Shown piece by piece: positions 36,496 to 43,789 of a stretch of DNA of 64,000 nt. Position 1 is the stretch's first letter. Each line of letters opens with the position of its first letter. The stretch is from Streptacidiphilus sp. PB12-B1b (lineage in GTDB: Bacteria; Actinomycetota; Actinomycetes; Streptomycetales; Streptomycetaceae): the NCBI RefSeq assembly GCF_014084125.1, contig NZ_CP048405.1, forward strand, positions 3,720,001 to 3,784,000, in the 5' to 3' direction. Made by a program: the position numbers and the translations under genes. The notes under the pieces are model-generated. The model was not told the origin of the DNA. It made no database searches and saw nothing but the letters and a program-made list of their open reading frames with translations.

Positions 36496-37281
36496 TCACC
36501 TGGCGGTCGAGGAACCCGGCTGCGCCATGGTGCCGGAGTCGGAGTTTGAGCCGCTGCCGGAGAACCCCCCGGACACCAGCCCCGCCACCAGGAACAGCAC
36601 CAGCAGGCCCTTGGCCCCGCCCGAGGTGGTCAGCGGCCTGGTGGCCGAGCGCGGCTGCTGCGCCGGGCCGGGCTGGTCGCCGAACAGCCGCTTGGGGTAG
36701 GCGGAGCTGAGCATGGAGACGTAGGCGCTCAGCCGCATGGTGTAGCGGGTGACCGCCGCCGTGGCCTGGAACACCGGGACCGGCAGCCGGCCCAGGACCA
36801 GGGCCACCAGCCAGATGATGATGCTGACCGCGTAGTAGCCCGAGGTCAGCAGCCCGGCCACGATCGCCGCGGGGATCATCAGGATGATCCGGAACAGCAC
36901 CGCCAGCCGGTTCAGTCGGCCCGGGCGCACCTCGATCCGGATCGGGTACTCGGGGGCGTCGAAGGCGAACGGCGGGTAGCGGTCCACCAGCAGCATGGCG
37001 TAGCCGTGCACCCGGGTCTGGTAGGCCAGGTACCGCAGCAGGAAGCCGGCGACCGGCTCCGGCAGCCGGCCCAGGACCAGCGCGGAGAACCAGCCGACCA
37101 CGGTGACCACGACCGCGGCGATGCCGAGCACGAACAGCACCACGAACTGCGGCACCAGCAGCAGCCAGCGCAGCAGCACCGTCCAGCGGCGCTGGCGTCC
37201 GGGCTCGGGGACGTCCAGCTCGGGCAGGGTCTCGTCCGGCAGCGCGGGCGCCGGGGGCGCCGCCCAGGTCTGCTCCGCCAT
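36496..37281 (-). CDS. DUF4389-family membrane protein
   Basis: A 261-residue membrane protein with two copies of the DUF4389 unit. Each has a long helix pair and the W-x-A-L-V-L-G-R-L-P-x-P-V motif: GWFSALVLGRLPEPVAGFL in the first and WLVALVLGRLPVPVFQA in the second; the segment between reads YPPFAFDAPEYPI. A C-terminal single helix (KGLLVLFLVAGLVSGGF) ends the protein. Function unknown. GGAGGAG lies 5 bases before the ATG. Confidence 0.82.
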   Translation of the reverse strand: MAEQTWAAPPAPALPDETLPELDVPEPGRQRRWTVLLRWLLLVPQFVVLFVLGIAAVVVTVVGWFSALVLGRLPEPVAGFLLRYLAYQTRVHGYAMLLVDRYPPFAFDAPEYPIRIEVRPGRLNRLAVLFRIILMIPAAIVAGLLTSGYYAVSIIIWLVALVLGRLPVPVFQATAAVTRYTMRLSAYVSMLSSAYPKRLFGDQPGPAQQPRSATRPLTTSGGAKGLLVLFLVAGLVSGGFSGSGSNSDSGTMAQPGSSTAR

Positions 37282-37421
37282 GTCCGCTCCTCCGCTGTCG
37301 CCCGCACCGGTCGGATCCAGCGTCCCCCGGCCCGGGCGTCCGCACCTGCGGCGTGGGCTGTTCGGGCGATCCCGCTGGACGATCCCCGCTGGGGCGGTCA
37401 GGGCGCGATCGGGCCCGTCGC

Positions 37422-38276
37422 TCAGCCCGTCTCGGCGCGGCGGGCGGCGAAGACGACAATGTCGTCGCGCTGCTGGGCCCCGAACCCCTCCAGCAGCGCG
37501 TCGCAGAGCGCCTCGCAGTCCCAAGGGCCGTCGGCGGCCGCACGGCGCAGGCTCTCCAGCGCCTCCGGCAGGGGAGTGCCGCGCTTCTCGATCAGGCCGT
37601 CGGTGACCATCAGCAGGCTGGCGCCGGGTGCCAGGCGGTGGCTGGTGCCGACCGGCTGCGGCAGCCCCAGGCCCAGCAGCGGCCCGTGCTCGGTGACGAA
37701 CTCGGCCCGGCCGGGCCCGGTGCGCAGCAGCGGCAGCGGGTGGCCGGCGTTGGCGATCCGCAGCCGCCCGGTGCCCGGCTCCAGCAGCGCCACGCACACG
37801 GTCGCCGTCCACCCGGGCCGGTGGCGGCTCAGCAGCGTGTCCAGCCGCTCCAGCAGCACGTGCGGCGGATGGTCCTCGGTGGCGAAGGCACGCAGGGCGT
37901 GACGCAGCTCACCCATCACCACGGCGGCCTGCAGGCTGTGGCCCATCACATCGCCCACGGCCAGCAGCAGTCCGCCGGGGGTGTCGATGGCCTCGTAGAA
38001 GTCGCCGCCTATCTCCGTCTGGGTGGCAGCCGGAAGGTAGCGGACGGCCAGTTCAATCCCCGGCAACCGGGGCAGGTGTTCCGGCAGGAAAGTGCGCTGC
38101 AAGGTGAGGGCGAGCTGGTGCTCCTCGCGGTACAGGGCGACCACCCCGCGGTTGGTCTCCTCCAGCTCGGCCAGCAGCTCCGCGTTGAGCTTCCGCAGCC
38201 GACGGATCTCGTCGTCCTGGGCGGACTGCGGTTCGCCCGCGGCGTCGTCGGTAGGATCCTCATGGCTTCGGAGCAC
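37422..38276 (-). CDS. Coiled-coil PP2C (RsbU-type) phosphatase
   Basis: A 284-residue phosphatase with no sensory domain other than an N-terminal coiled coil (EIRRLRKLNAELLAELEETN). PP2C motifs: TEIGGDFYEAID, GDVMGHSLQA, ANAGHPLPLL, LLMVTDGLIEKR and QRDDIVVFA. It should act on one of the STAS proteins encoded just beyond the divergent HATPase. GTG start with AAGGTG 4 bases upstream. The divergent promoter region of 188 bp is shared with the HATPase-STAS pair. Confidence 0.9.
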   Translation of the reverse strand: MLRSHEDPTDDAAGEPQSAQDDEIRRLRKLNAELLAELEETNRGVVALYREEHQLALTLQRTFLPEHLPRLPGIELAVRYLPAATQTEIGGDFYEAIDTPGGLLLAVGDVMGHSLQAAVVMGELRHALRAFATEDHPPHVLLERLDTLLSRHRPGWTATVCVALLEPGTGRLRIANAGHPLPLLRTGPGRAEFVTEHGPLLGLGLPQPVGTSHRLAPGASLLMVTDGLIEKRGTPLPEALESLRRAAADGPWDCEALCDALLEGFGAQQRDDIVVFAARRAETG

Positions 38277-38464
38277 GCTTCACCTTAACGAGTCGGCCCG
38301 TACCGGCCCAGACGCCGTCCGCGCGGCGGCCGGGGCCGCGGCCGGTCAGTAGGCTGTGGGCCACAGGCCGGCGGTGCGGCACCGTCTCGTACGATTGTCC
38401 GGCCGGGGTCGGGTCAGCGCGGGCAGCCCGGTCACCGCACCGATGGACGAGAGGCCACTGGTTC

Positions 38465-38902
38465 ATGGACGCTCAACCGGATCCCCTGACGCGCGTGGAG
38501 CGCTGGCCGCTCGACGGCGGGCCCGGCACCCTCGCCCGCGCCCGCGACCGCACCCGGGAGTTCCTGGACGCGCTGCCCGGGGTCTCCCAGACGGTGCTGC
38601 AGGACGGCCTGATCCTGGTCACCGAGCTGGTGTCGAACGCGATGCGGCACGCCCCCGGCCCGGCCGCGCTGGAGCTGGCCGACCGCCCGGGCGAGGTGAC
38701 GATCGCGGTGAGCGACAGCAGCACCCGCCTGCCCGAGCCGCGCGCGGCCGACCTCACCGCGGCCGACGGCGGATTCGGCTGGCACCTGGTGCAGCGGCTG
38801 TCGCAGGCGGTCCGGGTCCAGCTGGACCCGCCGCACGGCAAGACCGTGTCCGCCACGCTGGCCCTGGATTTGCCGAGGTCGCGCGAGACGATGGCAGGAT
38901 GA
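38465..38902 (+). CDS. RsbW-type ATP-binding anti-sigma / serine kinase
   Basis: A 145-residue GHKL kinase very like the one at 8526-8942: N-box LVTELVSNAMRHAPGP, DSSTRLPEPRAADL, and GGFGWHLVQRLSQ. GAGAGG lies 10 bases upstream of the ATG. The stop codon overlaps the start of the STAS gene (ATGA), so the kinase and its likely substrate are translationally coupled, the usual rsbV/rsbW arrangement with reversed order. Confidence 0.88.
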   Translation: MDAQPDPLTRVERWPLDGGPGTLARARDRTREFLDALPGVSQTVLQDGLILVTELVSNAMRHAPGPAALELADRPGEVTIAVSDSSTRLPEPRAADLTAADGGFGWHLVQRLSQAVRVQLDPPHGKTVSATLALDLPRSRETMAG

Positions 38903-39342
38903 TCCCCATGGACAGTGCCACAGGCGACGCAGCAGCAGGCGCCCGCGAGCCGCGGGCGGGGACGGATCCGGGCGCCCCGCTCTCGGTGCCGCCCACGGAC
39001 TGCCAGGCGCTGACGGTCAGCAGCCGTCCCGACAGCACCGGCGTGCTGGTCCGGGCCGAGGGCGATCTGGACTTCGAGACCGCCGACACGCTCCGGGACC
39101 TGCTGAACACCGTGGTGCTGATCCCCGGTCAGCGGCTGACGCTCGACCTGGACGCGGTGGACTTCTTCGACTCCAGCGGCCTGGGTGCGCTGCTCGCGGC
39201 CCGTAGTCTGGCCCAGCAGGCCGACGCCACCGTGGAGCTGCTTCCGCCGCCGGAGCACATCGCCCGGGTCCTCGAGGCCGTCGGCCTCACCTCGCTCTTC
39301 GCCATCCGCACCGACCCCGGCGGGGGCACCACGGTCGGCTAG
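38899..39342 (+). CDS. STAS-domain anti-anti-sigma factor with N-terminal extension
   Basis: A 147-residue protein: about 35 residues of Ala/Gly/Pro-rich extension, then a STAS domain (VLVRAEGDLDFETADTLRD, VDFFDSSGLGALLAARS, C-terminal VGLTSLF). The serine of D-S-S-G-L is the expected phosphosite for the upstream kinase. Start at 38899 comes from the ATGA overlap; ATG at 38908 is an alternative. Confidence 0.88.
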   Translation: MIPMDSATGDAAAGAREPRAGTDPGAPLSVPPTDCQALTVSSRPDSTGVLVRAEGDLDFETADTLRDLLNTVVLIPGQRLTLDLDAVDFFDSSGLGALLAARSLAQQADATVELLPPPEHIARVLEAVGLTSLFAIRTDPGGGTTVG

Positions 39343-39431
39343 CGGGGAAGAGTCTGACGGCGCAGGCATGGGCCGGGAATCTCGGGGCAGCGGAAAGGCA
39401 ACGTCCTTCTGTCCTGTCCTGGAGGTGGGCC

Positions 39432-39809
39432 TTGTCCCCCGAGTCCGAAGTCCTGACCGTCAGCACCACCGTTCACGGAGACGACCGCGCGGTCGTCTCG
39501 CTCACCGGCGAGCTCGACGTGGACACCGCCGTGGCGCTGCAGCACCAGCTGGCCGCCCTGGTCCTGCAGGGCCGCAAGCACGTGGTGCTCGACCTGGCCC
39601 AGGTGCCGTTCATGGACTCCTCCGGGCTCAACAGCATCCTGCGCGCCCGCTCGGAGACCCAGCGGTACGACGGCAACCTGTTGCTGGCCGCGCCCGGTTC
39701 TGCCGTACGGCGGCTGCTGGACCTGACCGGCGTCAGCCTGACCAGCCCGCTCTACGCCACGGTCGGCGACGCGCTCGCCTCCCTCGCCGGTGCCGAGCCC
39801 GCGTCCTGA
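39432..39809 (+). CDS. STAS-domain anti-anti-sigma factor
   Basis: A 125-residue STAS protein: VVSLTGELDVDTAVALQ, KHVVLDLAQVPFMDSSGLNS with the phosphosite serine, and LLDLTGVS at the end. It starts with TTG at 39432, supported by GGAGG 6 bases upstream; no other start gives a full domain. 89 bp after the previous STAS gene on the same strand. Confidence 0.87.
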   Translation: MSPESEVLTVSTTVHGDDRAVVSLTGELDVDTAVALQHQLAALVLQGRKHVVLDLAQVPFMDSSGLNSILRARSETQRYDGNLLLAAPGSAVRRLLDLTGVSLTSPLYATVGDALASLAGAEPAS

Positions 39810-39839
39810 GCCTGTCTTTTTTGACCACGCCATCCTGAC

Positions 39840-39863
39840 CCGGGCGCCCGATCGGGCGCCCGG
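39840..39863. terminator. 24-bp perfect palindrome, bidirectional terminator
   Basis: CCGGGCGCCCGA / TCGGGCGCCCGG, preceded by a run of six T at 39817-39822. It lies between convergent STAS genes. Confidence 0.6.
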
Positions 39864-39900
39864 CGGCGGTTCGGGGCCGGTGATCCGGCCCGGATCGCCG

Positions 39901-40305
39901 TCAGGCCCCGTTGGTCCGCGTGGTCGCGCCGGCTGTGGTCTCGGCGGCGTGGTGCTGCTCGGGCGAGCTGAGGGCGTCGGCGAAGTGCGCGTCCAGCCCG
40001 GTGATCCTCAGGATGCCCTGGAGGTGGTCGCTGACCCCGGCCAGATGCAGGTTGACCTGGTCGGTCTCGGTACAGCGCATGATCCAGATGAGGGCCGACA
40101 GCGCCGACGAGTCGGTGTTGTCGACCCCGGTCAGGTCCACCGTCAGGCAGCCGCCGACCGGCAGCTCGGCCAGCGCCTCGTCGGCGGCCTGGCGCAGCTC
40201 CCCGGCGGTCTCGTAGTCGCAGGAGCCCACGAGGGCCAGGGTGATCCGCCCGGAGGCGGTGGGGTTGACGGTGATCGTCAGCGGCTCCGGCTCGTAGCGG
40301 CTCAC
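39901..40305 (-). CDS. STAS-domain protein (divergent member)
   Basis: A 134-residue STAS protein: RITLALVGSCDYETAGELRQ, CLTVDLTGVDNTDSSALSAL, ITGLDAHFADAL. The phosphosite loop is N-T-D-S-S-A-L in place of D-S-S-G-L, a mild variant. The GTG at 40305 has a G-run upstream; the open frame extends 66 codons further but those residues look non-coding. It lies downstream of the GAF-PP2C gene on the same strand, a likely functional pair. Confidence 0.83.
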   Translation of the reverse strand: MSRYEPEPLTITVNPTASGRITLALVGSCDYETAGELRQAADEALAELPVGGCLTVDLTGVDNTDSSALSALIWIMRCTETDQVNLHLAGVSDHLQGILRITGLDAHFADALSSPEQHHAAETTAGATTRTNGA

Positions 40306-40435
40306 GTCAGCCCCCCGGTCCGGCTGACTGCTGCCCTCGGCGCAGCCGCCGTCGTTGCGGGTTGGCCGGTCATGCTCGTGCACGTGTTCGTCTCCACCAC
40401 GTTTTCGAAGGACGGTTCGCTCCGTTGTTGCGCAC

Positions 40436-42136
40436 TCATCCTGTGTACCTACCCGGACCCGCGCCGTCCACCATGGTGAGATGAGATCCGCGCCGAGGCG
40501 CACCCAGCGCGAGCGCGGCGATGTCGTCGCGCGGGCCGCCGGCGCACCATTCGGTGACGACCATCTCCACCCGTTCCACCACGGCCTCCACCGGCAGCCC
40601 GGAGCACTCCGCCAGCAGGTCGCGCAGGCGGTGCTCGCCGAACATCTCCCGCCCGCCGGAACCGCCGCGGGCCTCGGTGATGCCGTCGGAGTACAGCAGG
40701 CAGATGTCCCCGGGATCCAGCGTGGTGCTGAACGTCGTGCTGGTGATCTCCGCCACAGCGCCGATCAGCGTACCCCCGGTGCGGGCCTGCTCGACCACAC
40801 CTCCGCTGCGCAGCAGCAGCGGTGGGGGATGGCCGGCCGCGGTCAGCCGCAGCGCCACCCGTCCGTTGCCGATCGGTGTGGCCCCGGCCAGCACCAGCGT
40901 GACGAAGCGGGCCTCCTGCTCGTCCAGCAGGGTCGCGTTCAGCAGCTCCAGCAGCTGTTCGTGGTCCGGCTCGATCCGGCGCAGGGCCGAGAGGGTGTTG
41001 CGGATCTTGCCGGTGAGCACGGCCGCGCCGGGGCCCTTGCCGCAGACGTCCCCCAGCATCAGCAGGGTCTCCTCGGGCATCCCGCTGCCCGGCAGCGGCG
41101 GGTGCACGTCATAGAAGTCACCGCCGATCAACTCCCCGGCCCGCGAAGGGCGGTAGCAGCTGGCCAGGTCGAGGCCGTCCAACCTGGCCGCCGCCGGGGG
41201 CAGCAGGGCCCGCTGCAGTACGACCGCGGTCTCGGCCCGCTCGGCGTACAGCACGGCGGCGGAGATGGCCGCCCCGGCGCGGGCCGCGAAGATCCGGGCG
41301 AACAGCTCCTCGTCCTCGCTGAAGCCCTGCGGGCCCGAGCGGCGCAGCAGCACCAGCGCGCCCGCGGCCACGCCGTTGCCCGGCAGCGGCGTCACGACCA
41401 GGGAGCCGGGCTCGCCGAAGCCGGGCGGCAGCAGCCAGCCGGGCACCAGCGCCGGGTCCACCCAGCGCGAGGGGACCGGCGGGAAGCCGCTCAGCGCCTC
41501 CGCCAGGCCGGGGACCTCGGAGACGTCCACCGCCAGGGCCGCCTCCTCGATGGACCCGCCGCGCACCAGCCGGGTGATGGCGATCCGGCGCCCCCGGGTC
41601 GGGGTGACCACGACGGCGGCGTCGGCGAGTTCCTCCACGGCGAGTTCGGCGGTCACCCGCAGACAGCGCCGCTGGTTGAGCGAGGAGAGCAGTCGGGCCG
41701 AGGCGCGGACCAGGAAGGACGTCCGGGCGCGCTCGTCGGCCAGCCGCCGCACCGCCGCCTGCTCCTCGGTCACGTCGGTCAGCAGCCAGCCGCTGCACGT
41801 GCCCGGGAGCGGCTGCGAGACGGCCCGCACCGAGCGGTCGCCGACGGCTCCGTCCACCACGGCCGCGCCGGAGTCGTGCGCCTCGCACAGCCACTGCGGC
41901 ACGACCGGCGGGGCGAAGGACTCCTGCTCCCGCAGGCCGGGGAACAATGCCTCGGCCGCCTTGTTGTGCAGTCGTACGGTATGGCCGCCGCCCGGCTCGG
42001 GGGCGACCACCAGGGCGGCTGTGGTCGCGTCGACCAGCGCCCGCAGGACCGGCACGCCCAGGGCCCGGGCTTGTGCGTCTCGACGGGCGCCCCGCTCCGG
42101 GGAGGCCGCGTCCACGACAGGTCGGGAGATCGACAC
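40436..42136 (-). CDS. PAS/GAF-PP2C (RsbU-type) phosphatase
   Basis: A 566-residue phosphatase. A PAS-like N-terminal region (about 20-140, VRLHNKAAEALFPGL) precedes a GAF domain (about 150-310, AELAVEELADAAVVVTP) and the PP2C domain (about 325-550) with GELIGGDFYDVH, LGDVCGKGPGAA, CLLYSDGITEARGG and GPRDDIAALAL. GTG at 42136 is set by AGGAGG 5 bases upstream. An 18-bp palindrome lies 19 bases upstream of the start. The STAS gene downstream is its likely target. Confidence 0.9.
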   Translation of the reverse strand: MSISRPVVDAASPERGARRDAQARALGVPVLRALVDATTAALVVAPEPGGGHTVRLHNKAAEALFPGLREQESFAPPVVPQWLCEAHDSGAAVVDGAVGDRSVRAVSQPLPGTCSGWLLTDVTEEQAAVRRLADERARTSFLVRASARLLSSLNQRRCLRVTAELAVEELADAAVVVTPTRGRRIAITRLVRGGSIEEAALAVDVSEVPGLAEALSGFPPVPSRWVDPALVPGWLLPPGFGEPGSLVVTPLPGNGVAAGALVLLRRSGPQGFSEDEELFARIFAARAGAAISAAVLYAERAETAVVLQRALLPPAAARLDGLDLASCYRPSRAGELIGGDFYDVHPPLPGSGMPEETLLMLGDVCGKGPGAAVLTGKIRNTLSALRRIEPDHEQLLELLNATLLDEQEARFVTLVLAGATPIGNGRVALRLTAAGHPPPLLLRSGGVVEQARTGGTLIGAVAEITSTTFSTTLDPGDICLLYSDGITEARGGSGGREMFGEHRLRDLLAECSGLPVEAVVERVEMVVTEWCAGGPRDDIAALALGAPRRGSHLTMVDGAGPGRYTG

Positions 42137-42154
42137 GGGGGCCTCCTCTCGTCG

Positions 42155-42172
42155 GGACAACACCTGTTGTCC
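42155..42172. promoter_or_regulatory. 18-bp palindrome GGACAAC-ACCT-GTTGTCC
   Basis: Perfect 7+4+7 inverted repeat (8+2+8 if the inner A-T pair is counted), 19 bases upstream of the GAF-PP2C GTG. It shares GACAAC-N4-GTTGTC with the site at 30888-30907. Confidence 0.5.
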
Positions 42173-42265
42173 AGACGCAACCGTCTCGCACCTCCGGCGG
42201 TTGAGGCAAGTCCGGCCCGGCCCCGGCCACCTGTGCCAGCCGGAACGCGGGCCGGGATCAGGACG

Positions 42266-42430
42266 TCAGCGCGCTTCGCGGAACTCCACGTGGCGAGCGG
42301 CGCGCGGGTCGTACTTGCGCAGCGTCAACCGATCGGGGTCGTTGCGGCGATTCTTTCGGGTGACGTACGTGTAGCCGGTTCCGGCGGTCGAACGGAGCCG
42401 GACGACCGGGCGGAGGTCACTGCGGGCCAT
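42266..42430 (-). CDS. rpmG: 50S ribosomal protein L33, zinc-independent (C-minus) form
   Basis: A 54-residue L33: [20 protein letters not shown], then [20 protein letters not shown] and the end HVEFREAR. The two CxxC pairs of zinc-binding L33 are absent, so this is the C-minus paralogue that actinomycetes make under zinc limitation to free zinc from ribosomes. A Zur-like inverted repeat lies 18 bases before the ATG. It stands alone between the GAF-PP2C gene and a GH3 gene; the other zinc-free ribosomal paralogues usually found beside it (L28, S14, S18) are not here. Confidence 0.92.
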   Translation of the reverse strand: MARSDLRPVVRLRSTAGTGYTYVTRKNRRNDPDRLTLRKYDPRAARHVEFREAR

Positions 42431-42448
42431 GGTGTGTCCCTTCGTTCT

Positions 42449-42471
42449 GCAATGGTTGTCGTTTCCATTGC
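42449..42471. promoter_or_regulatory. Zur-box-like inverted repeat upstream of rpmG
   Basis: GCAATGG-N9-CCATTGC. On the minus strand the centre reads ATGGAAACGACAACCAT, close to the TGNNAACG-type core of actinobacterial Zur sites. Position 18 bases before the rpmG ATG fits zinc-dependent repression. Confidence 0.6.
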
Positions 42472-42539
42472 GGTGCTGTCCCCGTCAACAGCACCACCCG
42501 CCGCCGCATTCCCGTACACGGACGCACCGGCCCGCCTGC

Positions 42540-43682
42540 TCAGGCCAGGCGTTGGCGCAGCCGGATGATCCGGTCCAGCGCGGCCGTGAACCCCGGGAAG
42601 CCCAGGCGGCCATCGGCCAGGGCCTGCGCCAGGCCGTCCACCACCGCCTGCCCGTTGGCCACGTCGCGGGATGCCTCCAGGATCAGGTCCATCCCGGCCG
42701 TGGCGGCGGCCACCGCGTTCTGCGGGGCGGTGCCGAAGGGCTTCAGCGCGCCCGCGTCGATCGCATCGGTGACGGTCACGCCGCGGAAGCCGTGCCGCCG
42801 CCGCAGCTCCTCCTCGACCACCCGCGCGGACAGCCCCGCCGGGCGGTGCGGGTCCAGCGCCGTGTGGACCGCCCAGCTCACCATGGCCAGATCCACCCCG
42901 GCGGCGATCGCCGGGCCGTACGGACGCTCGTCCACGCCGCGCAGCTCCGCCAGCGGCGTGGTCAGCGTGACCGGCCCCAGATCGGTGTTCTGACCGGTGG
43001 CGGCCGGGCCCAGCCCGGGGAAGTGCTTCGCGGTGGCCGCCACCCCGGCCGCCTGCTGCGCCTCGATGAAGGCCCGCCCGCAGACCGACACCACCTCCGG
43101 GTTCGAACTGTACGAACGCCCGAACTGGTCGATGAAGTCGCCCGGCGCGCGGAAGACGTCCAGCACCGGTGCCAGGTTGACGTTCAGCCCGGCGCCGCGC
43201 AGCAGCTGCCCGGCCTCCCGGCCCGCCTCGGCCGCGGCCCGCGCCGGGTCCGGCGACGCGCCGATCTGCTTCTGCGAGAGCACCGGGCCGCCCGGCAGCC
43301 GCCGTACCCTGCCGCCCTCCTGGTCGGTCATCACCAGCAGCGGCGCACGCACCGGGCTGCCCTGGGCGGCCTCGTGCAGCTGCTGCACCGCCGCGGTGAC
43401 CTGGGCCAGGCTGGAGACGTTCTCGCCGAACAGGATGACCCCGCCGACCACGCCGCCGGCGATCCGGTCCAGCAGTGCCTGCGGCACGGTGGTGCCCGGG
43501 TACGAAAAGACGACCCGCTGCCCGGCCAGCTGCTCCGGCGTCAGCCGGGAGGCCAGGTCGGATGCGGGGCCCGCCTCGGCGGCGGTCGGCGCGGCGAAGC
43601 ACAGCCCGGCCGCTGCGGCGGCGAGACCGGCCCCGGCGAACAGGGTGCTGCGGCGGGAGAGCGGATTCCCCGGGTGGTCCAT
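42540..43682 (-). CDS. Tat-exported GH3 N-terminal-domain glycosidase (NagZ-like)
   Basis: A 380-residue exported GH3 barrel without the C-terminal domain. Tat-type signal PLSRRSTLFAGAGLAAAAAG. Barrel landmarks: GGVILFGENV, MTDQEGGRVRRLPGG, NLAPVLDVFRAPGDF, KHFPGLGPA, SWAVHTALDP and the nucleophile aspartate in GVTVTDAIDAGAL. In NagZ the loop after KHFPG carries an Asp-x-His acid/base dyad; here it reads TGQNTDLG and the histidine is not visible, so activity on N-acetylhexosaminides is uncertain. ATG at 43682 has GGAGG 8 bases upstream. Confidence 0.85.
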   Translation of the reverse strand: MDHPGNPLSRRSTLFAGAGLAAAAAGLCFAAPTAAEAGPASDLASRLTPEQLAGQRVVFSYPGTTVPQALLDRIAGGVVGGVILFGENVSSLAQVTAAVQQLHEAAQGSPVRAPLLVMTDQEGGRVRRLPGGPVLSQKQIGASPDPARAAAEAGREAGQLLRGAGLNVNLAPVLDVFRAPGDFIDQFGRSYSSNPEVVSVCGRAFIEAQQAAGVAATAKHFPGLGPAATGQNTDLGPVTLTTPLAELRGVDERPYGPAIAAGVDLAMVSWAVHTALDPHRPAGLSARVVEEELRRRHGFRGVTVTDAIDAGALKPFGTAPQNAVAAATAGMDLILEASRDVANGQAVVDGLAQALADGRLGFPGFTAALDRIIRLRQRLA

Positions 43683-43789
43683 GCTGTGTGCCTCCATAGA
43701 GGGGTGGACGTCTCCGCTCCGGTCTACCCAGCACGGCCGGACGCGCAGGGGAGGCGCGCCCGGCCGCCGACGATTGGCCCCTGGGCGGC

